Source: Rhodobacterales bacterium UBA3077 (GTDB taxonomy: Bacteria; Pseudomonadota; Alphaproteobacteria; Rhodobacterales; Rhodobacteraceae). From it: a stretch of DNA of 20,955 bases. Below the pieces are notes generated by a model, which did not search any database, was not told the DNA's origin, and was given only the letters and a program-made list of their open reading frames with translations. The stretch lies in the NCBI GenBank assembly GCA_002366685.1, contig DFBP01000246.1:4721-25675 (forward strand). Direction: 5' to 3'. Both the position numbers and the translations under genes were made by a program. Shown here in pieces: positions 8,463-14,528 of the stretch. The number at the start of each line of letters is the position of its first letter. The stretch's first letter is position 1.

Positions 8463-9764
8463 ATGAAATTTGGTTGGCTCAAGAGATACATGCCCCGTTC
8501 GCTATTCGGGCGTGCCGTGTTAATCCTTTTACTTCCTATGATCGGGCTTCAACTGGTCGTTGGGCTGGTGTTCATCCAGCGCCACTATCAGAGTGTAACC
8601 GAGCAAATGGCAGCTTCGGTCATTCTCGAACTTAAACTTGCCATCGAGCAGGTGTCACGGTTTGATGACCCCCAGAACGCACTTGATGAGATTTCCGTTA
8701 ATCTTGAAATGTTGCTGCTGCTCAATCCAGAATCCCAGCCTCTCGCAGATGACCGCGTTGTTTTTTATGATCTTTCAGGGAAAACACTGATTCAGGCCCT
8801 GCATCGGGAAATCGAATGGCCGCTCTCCGTGGACCTTCTCAGTTTTCCGAATCGGGTAGATCTCAAGGTGCAGTTAGAAAAAGGCGTGCTCGAAGCTGTC
8901 ATTGCCAGAAGTCGCGTCACGGCCACTAATCCCCACCAACTTTTAGTGCTAATGCTTTCTACGTCCCTTATATTGATGGTTATTTCAATTTTATTCCTAC
9001 GCAATCAGATACGTCCGATCAACAGGCTGGCGGAAGCCGCCGAATCCTTCGGGAAAGGTCGCAATGTATCGGTCCATCCGGCTGGGTCTTCGGAAGTACG
9101 CCGGGCTGCACTTGCGTTTATGAGTATGCGTAACAAACTGGAGCGGCAAGTGGAGCAGCGCACTCAAATGCTTTCGGGTGTTTCACATGACCTGCGAACG
9201 CCCCTCACCAGATTAAAACTCTCGGCTGAACTTCTGGATTTGGGGGAGGATGTAAAAAAAGACATCGCCGAAATGGAACACATGCTGGACGGATTTTTGG
9301 CATTTGCGCGCGATAATCAAGCCGAAGAGGGGCAGCCGACAGATCCGGTAAGCCTTGCCCGCAGCGTGGCCGAGAAAATGGGAAATGTTGACATTACAAC
9401 TTCAATCTCCACGGCAGATACGCGCAACGTCATCCTTCGCAAAAATGCTATTGAGCGCGGCCTGCAAAACCTGTTGGGGAATGCTTTATTTTATGGCAGC
9501 AAGGTCTCATTGCACATATCACTCAATCGCCGTTTTTTGGAATTTACGGTAGAAGATAACGGGCCGGGAATTCCAGCTCAAGACTACCAACTTGCCTTAC
9601 AGCCGTTTTCCCGCCTTGACGATTCAAGAAATCAAAACAAAGGCGGGGTCGGGCTTGGGCTTAGTATTGCGCTGGATATTGCCCGTAGCCACGGCGGGAT
9701 CCTCGAACTTGGTGTAAGCGAGTCTCTGGGAGGGTTGAGCGTAAAAATGGTTATTCCGCGCTAG
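8463..9764 (+). CDS. EnvZ-like sensor histidine kinase
   Basis: The 433-residue protein has a transmembrane helix at about 17-38, a periplasmic sensor of about 120 residues, a second helix at about 158-179, a HAMP linker (180-232), and a DHp domain with the H-box LSGVSHDLRTPLTRLKLS (H242 phosphoacceptor). The ATPase domain carries the N-box (N340), G1 box DNGPGIP (365-371), F-box PFSRLDDS and G2 box GVGLGL (395-400). All catalytic elements are present. The H-box matches the EnvZ type, which phosphorylates OmpR-like regulators, yet no response regulator is adjacent. The start is uncertain: the ATG at 8463 lacks a clear Shine-Dalgarno, and the ATG at 8490 (protein beginning MPRSLFGRAV) has a weak one. 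It converges with the downstream kinase gene, 3 bp between stop codons. Confidence 0.92.
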   Translation: MKFGWLKRYMPRSLFGRAVLILLLPMIGLQLVVGLVFIQRHYQSVTEQMAASVILELKLAIEQVSRFDDPQNALDEISVNLEMLLLLNPESQPLADDRVVFYDLSGKTLIQALHREIEWPLSVDLLSFPNRVDLKVQLEKGVLEAVIARSRVTATNPHQLLVLMLSTSLILMVISILFLRNQIRPINRLAEAAESFGKGRNVSVHPAGSSEVRRAALAFMSMRNKLERQVEQRTQMLSGVSHDLRTPLTRLKLSAELLDLGEDVKKDIAEMEHMLDGFLAFARDNQAEEGQPTDPVSLARSVAEKMGNVDITTSISTADTRNVILRKNAIERGLQNLLGNALFYGSKVSLHISLNRRFLEFTVEDNGPGIPAQDYQLALQPFSRLDDSRNQNKGGVGLGLSIALDIARSHGGILELGVSESLGGLSVKMVIPR

Positions 9765-9767
9765 CCT

Positions 9768-10775
9768 TCACGCGCCTGCCCTTTCCAAACCCGAATCCGC
9801 AAACAACCCAACAAAACGCCCCAGGCGCAAAGCCTTTTCCGGATTTGACGCATTCCCGTCCAATGCCCGTCTTTTCACACCCTGAAGAATCGCCGCCATT
9901 CGGAAAAAGCTGAAAGCAACGTAGAAACCCATATCGGGGGGGTCGATTTTCATGCGGGCCGCGTAAGTCTCTACATAAGCTTCATCGGTTGGAATACCGA
10001 AAGCAGAACGGTCCACCCCCGCCAGACCACGGCCCTCGACGCCAACAGGCATGGCCCATTGCATCAATTGGGCGCCCAAATCAGCCAGTGGATGGCCAAG
10101 TGTTGAAAGCTCCCAATCAAGAATGGCGCTTAAAGCATTGGTTTTTCTATCAAATAACAAATTATCAATCCGCCAGTCGCCATGCACAAGGGTCGTTACG
10201 CCATCATCAGGCGGCATGTTAGCGGCAAGCCAATCGAAAAGCCGGTCCATCGCTGGAATTTCTTCTGTAGCGCTGGAGTGGTATTGCCCCTGCCAACGGC
10301 TCAATTGACGCTCGAAATAGTTGCCTGGCTTGCCGAAATCAAGCAAACCGGCAGCCCGGAGGTTGACCGAATGCACGGCCACCAATCCTTTATTCATTTC
10401 ATCATATATTTGGGTTCGTGCGCTGGCGGTCATCCCCTCCAGACGCGGGTCGCTAAAATTAGCGCCCTCGGAAAAGGTCATCACATAAAACATCGTGCCA
10501 AAAATTTGTGGGTCATCACACAGGAGGAACGGCTTGGGCACCGGCAAACCAAGACCGTGCAATGCCTGAAGAACCCTGTACTCACGATCTACCGCATGGG
10601 CGGATTTCAACAAAACACCGGGAGGTTTGGCCCGCAAAACATACTTCCCCGTCGGGGTCGTCAAAATGTAGGTCGGGTTTGATTGCCCATCAGCCGTTTT
10701 TTCGGCGGAAACGGGCCCTGTAAAGCCTTCGATACTACTTTCAAGATACTCGGATACCTTATTGATATCCATCAT
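9768..10775 (-). CDS. APH-fold phosphotransferase (ACAD10/11 N-domain or LvaA-like, putative hydroxyacyl-CoA kinase)
   Basis: This 335-residue aminoglycoside-phosphotransferase-fold kinase has the catalytic loop LVHGDWRIDNLLFD (H198, D200, N205) and the metal-binding ILDWELSTLGHPLADL segment (D220). The N-lobe strand YVLRAKPPG (45-53) carries the nucleotide-binding basic residue. The start overlaps the stop of the upstream acyl-CoA dehydrogenase gene (ATGA, 10772-10775), so translation is probably coupled. In animals the same two domains are fused as ACAD10/ACAD11, and in Pseudomonas levulinate catabolism LvaA and LvaC are separate genes; there the kinase phosphorylates a 4-hydroxyacyl-CoA. 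That role is inferred from the pairing. Antibiotic resistance is a less likely reading. Confidence 0.88.
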   Translation of the reverse strand: MMDINKVSEYLESSIEGFTGPVSAEKTADGQSNPTYILTTPTGKYVLRAKPPGVLLKSAHAVDREYRVLQALHGLGLPVPKPFLLCDDPQIFGTMFYVMTFSEGANFSDPRLEGMTASARTQIYDEMNKGLVAVHSVNLRAAGLLDFGKPGNYFERQLSRWQGQYHSSATEEIPAMDRLFDWLAANMPPDDGVTTLVHGDWRIDNLLFDRKTNALSAILDWELSTLGHPLADLGAQLMQWAMPVGVEGRGLAGVDRSAFGIPTDEAYVETYAARMKIDPPDMGFYVAFSFFRMAAILQGVKRRALDGNASNPEKALRLGRFVGLFADSGLERAGA

Positions 10776-12004
10776 ATCTTCTCGTTAGCGTATTGCCGAA
10801 GTTCCGTTCTTGCAACCTGCCGACGATGTACCGCGTCCGGCCCATCTGCCAAACGCAGAGTCCGCAAGTGAGTCCAGCTTGCCGCGAGCGGGGTATCTTG
10901 TGATATCCCCTGACCACCAAACATTTGCACAGCTTCATCCACCACTTTAAGCGCGACCTTCGGCGCAACCACTTTGATCTGGCTAATCCATGGTGCGGCG
11001 GCCTTGGGGTCGCCTTGGTCCATCATCCACGCCGCCTTTAAGCAAAGCAAACGCGCTTGTTCGATTTCCATTCTGCACTCGGCGATGATGTCATAGTTCG
11101 CCCCTAAATGAGCGATTTTCTTGCCAAATGCTTCTCGTGCGAGGCTTCGTTTGCACATTAGCTCCAGAGCATTTTCCGCATGGCCAATAGCGCGCATACA
11201 ATGGTGTATCCGCCCCGGACCAAGCCGACCTTGCGAAATTTCGAAGCCCCTGCCCTCGCCGCGCAACAGATTTTCGGCAGGAACACGAACATTGCTGAAC
11301 TTGATATGCATATGCCCGTGTGGCGCATCGTCATGGCCATAAACCTCCATCGGACGAAGGATCTTTACACCTGAGGTCTCAGCCGGCACCAAAACCATCG
11401 AATGACGACGGTATTTGTGATCCTCCTCGCCTCCGGTTTTTACCATTACAATATAGATTTTGCAGCGTGGGTCCCCTGCTCCGCTGGCCCACCACTTTTC
11501 ACCGTTCAGAACATATTGGTCACCGTCCCGCACGCAAGACATGGAAATATTTGTAGCGTCAGATGAGGCTTCGCCGGGTTCGGTCATCAAATAGGCCGAC
11601 CGGATTTCACCGTTTAGCAGTGGTGCCAGCCAACGCTTTTTGTGGTCTTCCGTGCCATAACGTTCCAGTACCTCCATATTGCCAGTATCAGGTGCCGAGC
11701 AATTAAAAACCTCCGCTCCCAGCGGTGTTTTCCCCATTTCCTCGGCCAAGAAAGCATATTCAACCGTGCTTAGCCCGTAGCCTTTTTCGCTATCTGTCAG
11801 CCAAAAATTCCAAAGGCCGCGTTTACGCGCCTCCGCCTTTAGCTCCTCCAAAATTTCGGTCATCCGGGCTGTATAGACAAAACGATTACCGGATTTGCCA
11901 ACCTCGCTCCGGTATTCTTCCTCCAAAGGCATAATTTCCTGTGCCACCATTTCACGCACCGCCGCAATGAGCGGAGCAACTTTTTCACTTATACCTAAAT
12001 CCAT
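10772..12004 (-). CDS. Acyl-CoA dehydrogenase family protein (ACAD11-like)
   Basis: The 410-residue product shows the family landmarks. The FAD/substrate segment AYLMTEPGEASSDATN lies at 137-152, followed by the beta domain (NGEKWWASGA). The C-terminal helical domain includes GRLGPGRIHHCMR, FGGQGIS (362-368) and RTLRLADGPDAVHRRQ. The LADGPDxVH ending is typical of the ACAD10/11-type branch rather than of short- or medium-chain beta-oxidation enzymes. The start has a strong AGGAGG. It is the first gene of the operon with the APH-fold kinase. Together they could convert a hydroxyacyl-CoA, via a phosphorylated intermediate, to a form that enters beta-oxidation; this is inference. An inverted repeat just upstream of the ribosome-binding site suggests TetR-type control. 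Confidence 0.92.
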   Translation of the reverse strand: MDLGISEKVAPLIAAVREMVAQEIMPLEEEYRSEVGKSGNRFVYTARMTEILEELKAEARKRGLWNFWLTDSEKGYGLSTVEYAFLAEEMGKTPLGAEVFNCSAPDTGNMEVLERYGTEDHKKRWLAPLLNGEIRSAYLMTEPGEASSDATNISMSCVRDGDQYVLNGEKWWASGAGDPRCKIYIVMVKTGGEEDHKYRRHSMVLVPAETSGVKILRPMEVYGHDDAPHGHMHIKFSNVRVPAENLLRGEGRGFEISQGRLGPGRIHHCMRAIGHAENALELMCKRSLAREAFGKKIAHLGANYDIIAECRMEIEQARLLCLKAAWMMDQGDPKAAAPWISQIKVVAPKVALKVVDEAVQMFGGQGISQDTPLAASWTHLRTLRLADGPDAVHRRQVARTELRQYANEKI

Positions 12005-12014
12005 TTCAGCCTCC

Positions 12015-12028
12015 TGAACGCTTGTTCA
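12015..12028. promoter_or_regulatory. Candidate operator of the acyl-CoA dehydrogenase operon (TGAAC-N4-GTTCA)
   Basis: Perfect 5-bp arms flank a 4-bp spacer, directly upstream of the AGGAGG of the dehydrogenase gene. Another half-site, GTTCA, lies at 12053-12057. The size and symmetry resemble operators of TetR-family regulators of acyl-CoA genes. No regulator gene is adjacent. Confidence 0.4.
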
Positions 12029-12069
12029 CATTTGGCCGCATTTTGCCCGAGTGTTCAACCACAATCGCA

Positions 12070-12098
12070 TTGACGCCGCATTATAGGCAAGGTAATCA
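12070..12098 (+). promoter_or_regulatory. Possible promoter of tRNA-Gly
   Basis: TTGACG (12070-12075) is a good -35. The best-spaced -10 (17 bp) would be the poor TAATCA at 12093-12098. This puts transcription only a few bases before the mature tRNA 5' end, so the call is weak. Confidence 0.25.
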
Positions 12099-12107
12099 CC
12101 GCCTATT

Positions 12108-12183
12108 GCGGGTGTAGCTCAGTTGGTAGAGCACCAGCTTCCCAAGCTGGTTGTCGCGAGTTCGAACCTCGTCGCCCGCTCCA
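12108..12183 (+). tRNA. tRNA-Gly (anticodon CCC), target of the integrated element
   Basis: The 76-nt cloverleaf has acceptor GCGGGTG pairing with CGCCCGC (one U-G pair), D arm AGCTCAGTTGGTAGAGC, anticodon stem-loop CCAGCTTCCCAAGCTGG (anticodon CCC), T arm with GAGTTCGAACCTC, discriminator T, and encoded CCA at 12181-12183. Its 3' part from 12152 is duplicated at 14385, so the gene itself remains intact on the left side of the insertion. Confidence 0.96.
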
Positions 12184-12189
12184 TTTTCC
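12152..12189 (+). repeat. attL: left 38-bp direct repeat (tRNA-Gly 3' end plus 6 bp)
   Basis: These 38 bases are identical to 14385-14422. They cover the end of the anticodon arm, the variable and T arms, the acceptor 3' strand, CCA and six further bases (TTTTCC). The flanking bases differ on both sides of the two copies, so the match ends sharply. An identity block starting inside a tRNA gene is the expected core of a tyrosine-recombinase attachment site. Confidence 0.85.
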
Positions 12190-12207
12190 TCGGGTATTGT
12201 TAGCTTT

Positions 12208-12234
12208 TTTAGCACCCCCCGAATTGCTGCTAAA
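12208..12234. repeat. Inverted repeat TTTAGCA-N13-TGCTAAA in the element's left arm
   Basis: Perfect 7-bp arms separated by 13 nt, starting 25 bp after the tRNA CCA. No T-run follows on either strand, so it is not a standard terminator. It may be part of the recombination site or a residual structure. Confidence 0.45.
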
Positions 12235-12260
12235 GGACAAAGGAGGACAGTAAGGGACTG
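12231..12260. repeat. Three tandem decamers with GGAC core (possible integrase arm-type sites)
   Basis: The decamers taaaggacaa, aggaggacag and taagggactg place GGAC at 12235, 12245 and 12255, an exact 10-bp period or about one helical turn. Short direct repeats next to a tRNA attachment core are what arm-binding sites of tyrosine integrases look like. An inverted GTCC copy occurs at 12286-12289. Function is inferred. Confidence 0.45.
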
Positions 12261-12590
12261 GAAATCCCCACACTGACCCACACTTGTCCCGACGCCGTCG
12301 GCCCAAAAAAGGGGGAATCTCCAAATTTAAAATTGTTGCGGTGATTGATGACGAATCAAACAAGCTTAGAAAACTCCGTTGTGAAATTATGACCCAAAAT
12401 GTAGGGCACGCTTGCCGTAAAATGAGGCTGTTAAGTTGGCGCTCCAAAAAAAATCATACTACGTATGGAGGATTGCATGGTTCCCCATATACTATAAGGT
12501 GTAATTTCTATCGATAAACTTTTACTTTTCAAGGTATGTGCTGCTCGACTTGATTTTTTCAGTACGCTACTCAATGTAAGGAATAACATA

Positions 12591-14345
12591 TTGCAATTTA
12601 AATTTTCCAATATTGTTAGCAGCTTCATAGCATCAATCCCTATCATGCTGATTTGTAGTTCGGAAATTATCGCCGAAACAACTTTCCCTGACACACGTAT
12701 TATTAGGTGGATTAAAGGTGCAAACATTGACTCGGAAGACGTTTCCCAAATGCGTGAGAATGCGATCGCGAAGTTTAATTTGTTTGATTTTGACGGCGGA
12801 GGCATTGGATTAAGTGATTTTACCTACACTCATCGAAGAAGAGCTGCGAGCTTTCGTGCTCGAATCATCCAAGAATGGGCAGAAAATGATCTTGATGTAA
12901 ACGGTGTGGTCAGTCGGGCAGAGCTAGCCACAATTTTAAGGCCTAGCTCAAGAAGGTATCTGCAAGGTGATGGTTTTCATTTAAAACCGACACCTGAGCA
13001 AGAGGCTGCGGCCCTAAATGCGCTTGTTGATCAAGCTTCGGTGAACGACCAAAATCGCGACGGTGAAATTACCTTTCTTGAGATTCTTGCTGCAGCATCT
13101 GAACAGGCTACCGAACGGTTGGGTGAATCCACCACATACAGTGAACTAATTGCTGAGAATTCGATAATGGTTTTCGACACAGATCAAGACCGTACGGTTA
13201 CACAGGTCGAGTTCGAAGCTGTGATAGATCATTTCTTAAGCTGGAAAGATTTAAACGGAAACGGCCACTTTGAACAACTAGAAAATGAAGCGTATACGGA
13301 AGCACTACATCAAGCAAACCGGCAAATGGCCGACGAAGCGACGCAGAGGCGTCTCGATGCCGAGCGTGCAGAACAGGCTGATATCTGTGGACGATTAATT
13401 GTTCCAGACAACGCCTCAACGGTCGTCGTCGGTGGATATGAAGGGAAAGCAATTTCAACCGTTAGTATTGGAGATCCAAATGACACGACGGGCGTGATAG
13501 ACATAAAAATAGGAATTGGAGCAACTCCAATATTTCTGATGCTAGACAACTACAAGCCAACTATTTGGAGGATCAGTGGATTTACACAACGAGTAGTTGG
13601 AGTTGGAATTGATAAAGATGTTGCAGGTATAATTGGAATTTCGGCTGACAAAATTCAATACTTCAATAGTCTCGATTGCGAGTTGGATCTCTGGACTACT
13701 TCCAGAACGGGTGGCACGCGTGAAGCAACGCTCATATCCGCTGTATTGGGTGAGACGCCAGGTGTAATTATTTCTAGTTATGAATTTGGACTTGTAAATA
13801 TTCCAGGTGGCGCATCTTCACGAGAATATAGATACCCAGATGTACGACCAAGGTTTTCGACTTTGGCGGGAAGACAAGTTGAGCAGGATTTACGTCGTTT
13901 CAATCCTGGTGGAATTGTCGACATTGACGTTTCAGAAGTGGTGTCTCATGGCGAAGTGACACCTTATGAGGTATTGCCGATTGAAGCCGGGTTGGCTGAG
14001 CTCGCAGAAACAGGCGCGATTGAACCAACAGGGTTTTGGCTGCATACACCAATTGACGGGCTTAGAATGGGAAGCCAAGGCCTTGTCTTTCGAACAAGCG
14101 CAGGCAAAGTTTTCCGTACTATGGGAGGTGATGACCTAATAACAGACGATGGAAGACGCTATCGAATGGTTGGTGGATCAGTAGAGCGCAGCTTTATAGG
14201 AGACAGGACTTATGTTATTCGTGAAACAATTGACCTTCCCCCAGGACTAAGCGGTGCGCATTCTGTATTGTTCCTTCTGCCGGTCGGTATGCAGCCTCCG
14301 CGCGGTGACGCCGGGGGATCTGAACTGCGTGTATTTGCCGAATAG
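12591..14345 (+). CDS. Secreted EF-hand calcium-binding protein with uncharacterised C-terminal domain
   Basis: The 584-residue protein begins at a TTG codon with AAGGAA about 8 bp upstream; no in-frame ATG nearby has a comparable site. Residues 1-29 look like a signal peptide. Four canonical 12-residue EF-hand loops follow: D100-E111 (DLDVNGVVSRAE), D153-E164 (DQNRDGEITFLE), D196-E207 (DTDQDRTVTQVE, Gly6 replaced by Arg) and D220-E231 (DLNGNGHFEQLE). A degenerate one-residue-short loop sits at 66-76. A charged helix (about 235-262) leads to a C-terminal region (265-584) with beta-rich, Gly/Val/Ile-rich character and no known motif. I recall similar EF-hand proteins annotated as hypothetical in other alphaproteobacteria. 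It is the sole cargo of the tRNA-Gly element. A calcium-dependent extracytoplasmic role is likely; the activity is unknown. Confidence 0.88.
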   Translation: MQFKFSNIVSSFIASIPIMLICSSEIIAETTFPDTRIIRWIKGANIDSEDVSQMRENAIAKFNLFDFDGGGIGLSDFTYTHRRRAASFRARIIQEWAENDLDVNGVVSRAELATILRPSSRRYLQGDGFHLKPTPEQEAAALNALVDQASVNDQNRDGEITFLEILAAASEQATERLGESTTYSELIAENSIMVFDTDQDRTVTQVEFEAVIDHFLSWKDLNGNGHFEQLENEAYTEALHQANRQMADEATQRRLDAERAEQADICGRLIVPDNASTVVVGGYEGKAISTVSIGDPNDTTGVIDIKIGIGATPIFLMLDNYKPTIWRISGFTQRVVGVGIDKDVAGIIGISADKIQYFNSLDCELDLWTTSRTGGTREATLISAVLGETPGVIISSYEFGLVNIPGGASSREYRYPDVRPRFSTLAGRQVEQDLRRFNPGGIVDIDVSEVVSHGEVTPYEVLPIEAGLAELAETGAIEPTGFWLHTPIDGLRMGSQGLVFRTSAGKVFRTMGGDDLITDDGRRYRMVGGSVERSFIGDRTYVIRETIDLPPGLSGAHSVLFLLPVGMQPPRGDAGGSELRVFAE

Positions 14346-14348
14346 TTT

Positions 14349-14379
14349 AGTCGGAAGCGTTGAGTGGTGACGCCCGACT
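14349..14379. repeat. Strong hairpin between the EF-hand gene and attR
   Basis: AGTCGG (14349-14354), an AA bulge and GCGT (14357-14360) pair with ACGC-CCGACT (14370-14379) around a 9-nt loop: ten base pairs in all. It starts 3 bp after the stop codon and ends 5 bp before the 38-bp repeat. No U-run follows, so it is a transcript-end hairpin or a recombination-related structure rather than a textbook terminator. Confidence 0.5.
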
Positions 14380-14384
14380 GGACC

Positions 14385-14422
14385 TGTCGCGAGTTCGAAC
14401 CTCGTCGCCCGCTCCATTTTCC
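14385..14422 (+). repeat. attR: right 38-bp direct repeat (tRNA-Gly 3' fragment)
   Basis: Exact copy of 12152-12189. Only the 3' part of the tRNA is present, without acceptor 5' strand, D arm or anticodon arm, so it is not a second tRNA gene. Chromosomal sequence with the promoter of the SDR gene follows directly; a TTCCCGGGAA palindrome lies at 14425-14434. Confidence 0.85.
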
Positions 14423-14528
14423 AATTCCCGGGAACACTCTCGACAAACATCACGCTGAAGTTAAGGTAAGGCACAGCTCCGGCGTTTTCTGTGAGCCGGC
14501 CAATAACCTATAGACGGGCGAATTTATC

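Larger units (their letters stand above)
12184..12590. other. 407-bp left arm of the element, no convincing gene
   Basis: Between tRNA-Gly and the EF-hand gene there is a T6 run (12205-12210) that could end the tRNA transcript, an inverted repeat TTTAGCA-N13-TGCTAAA (12208-12234), three tandem GGAC-bearing decamers (12231-12260) and a small CATAC-N3-GTATG repeat (12455-12467). The open frame starting at 12284 (77 codons) is rich in basic residues, has no ribosome-binding site and resembles nothing I know. The last 170 bases are AT-rich and should carry the promoter of the EF-hand gene, but I could not assign boxes. Confidence 0.5.
12152..14422. mobile_element. Small tRNA-Gly-integrated element (about 2.2 kb) with one cargo gene and no integrase
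   Basis: The segment is bounded by perfect 38-bp direct repeats, the left one being the 3' end of an intact tRNA-Gly. The unit with one repeat copy is 2,233 bp (12190-14422). Hand counts of single 60-base rows gave about 30% GC (row 12481), 35% (13501), 40% (12781), 50% (13861) and 55% (13681), against 57% at row 14581 just outside; it is thus uneven but on the whole AT-richer. The only credible gene inside is the EF-hand protein. No recombinase, relaxase or phage gene was found. It could be a deletion relic of a larger island or a satellite mobilised in trans. Confidence 0.7.

Noticed and set aside
10182..10682. A 166-codon plus-strand frame opposite the APH-fold kinase gene
   Set aside because: Antisense shadow; the minus-strand protein has complete catalytic motifs.
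9768..10775. Aminoglycoside resistance gene
   Set aside because: The fold matches, but the overlap with an ACAD11-like dehydrogenase and the STLGHPLADL segment fit the acyl-CoA-linked kinase branch better.
12096..12447. Minus-strand open frames covering tRNA-Gly and its flank, with typical VRTRDNQ / SNSRQPAWEAG-like peptides
   Set aside because: These are the well-known false proteins produced by translating a tRNA gene backwards; the T arm and acceptor explain them.
12284..12517. A 77-codon frame as a remnant of an integrase
   Set aside because: No ribosome-binding site, no R-H-R-Y type recombinase motifs, and no similarity I can recognise.
14361..14417. A second tRNA-Gly gene at the right repeat
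   Set aside because: Only the 3' part is present; the acceptor 5' strand, D arm and anticodon arm are missing. It is an att copy.
14340..14422. Integron attC site after the single cargo gene
   Set aside because: The hairpin lacks the GTTRRRY/RYYYAAC core boxes, and the exact tRNA-derived repeat points to tRNA-site integration instead.
14210..14474. Minus-strand open frames across attR with RFELATGP / RRGSNSRQ-like peptides
   Set aside because: Same artefact, caused by the duplicated tRNA-Gly 3' end; no ribosome-binding site and overlap with the EF-hand gene.
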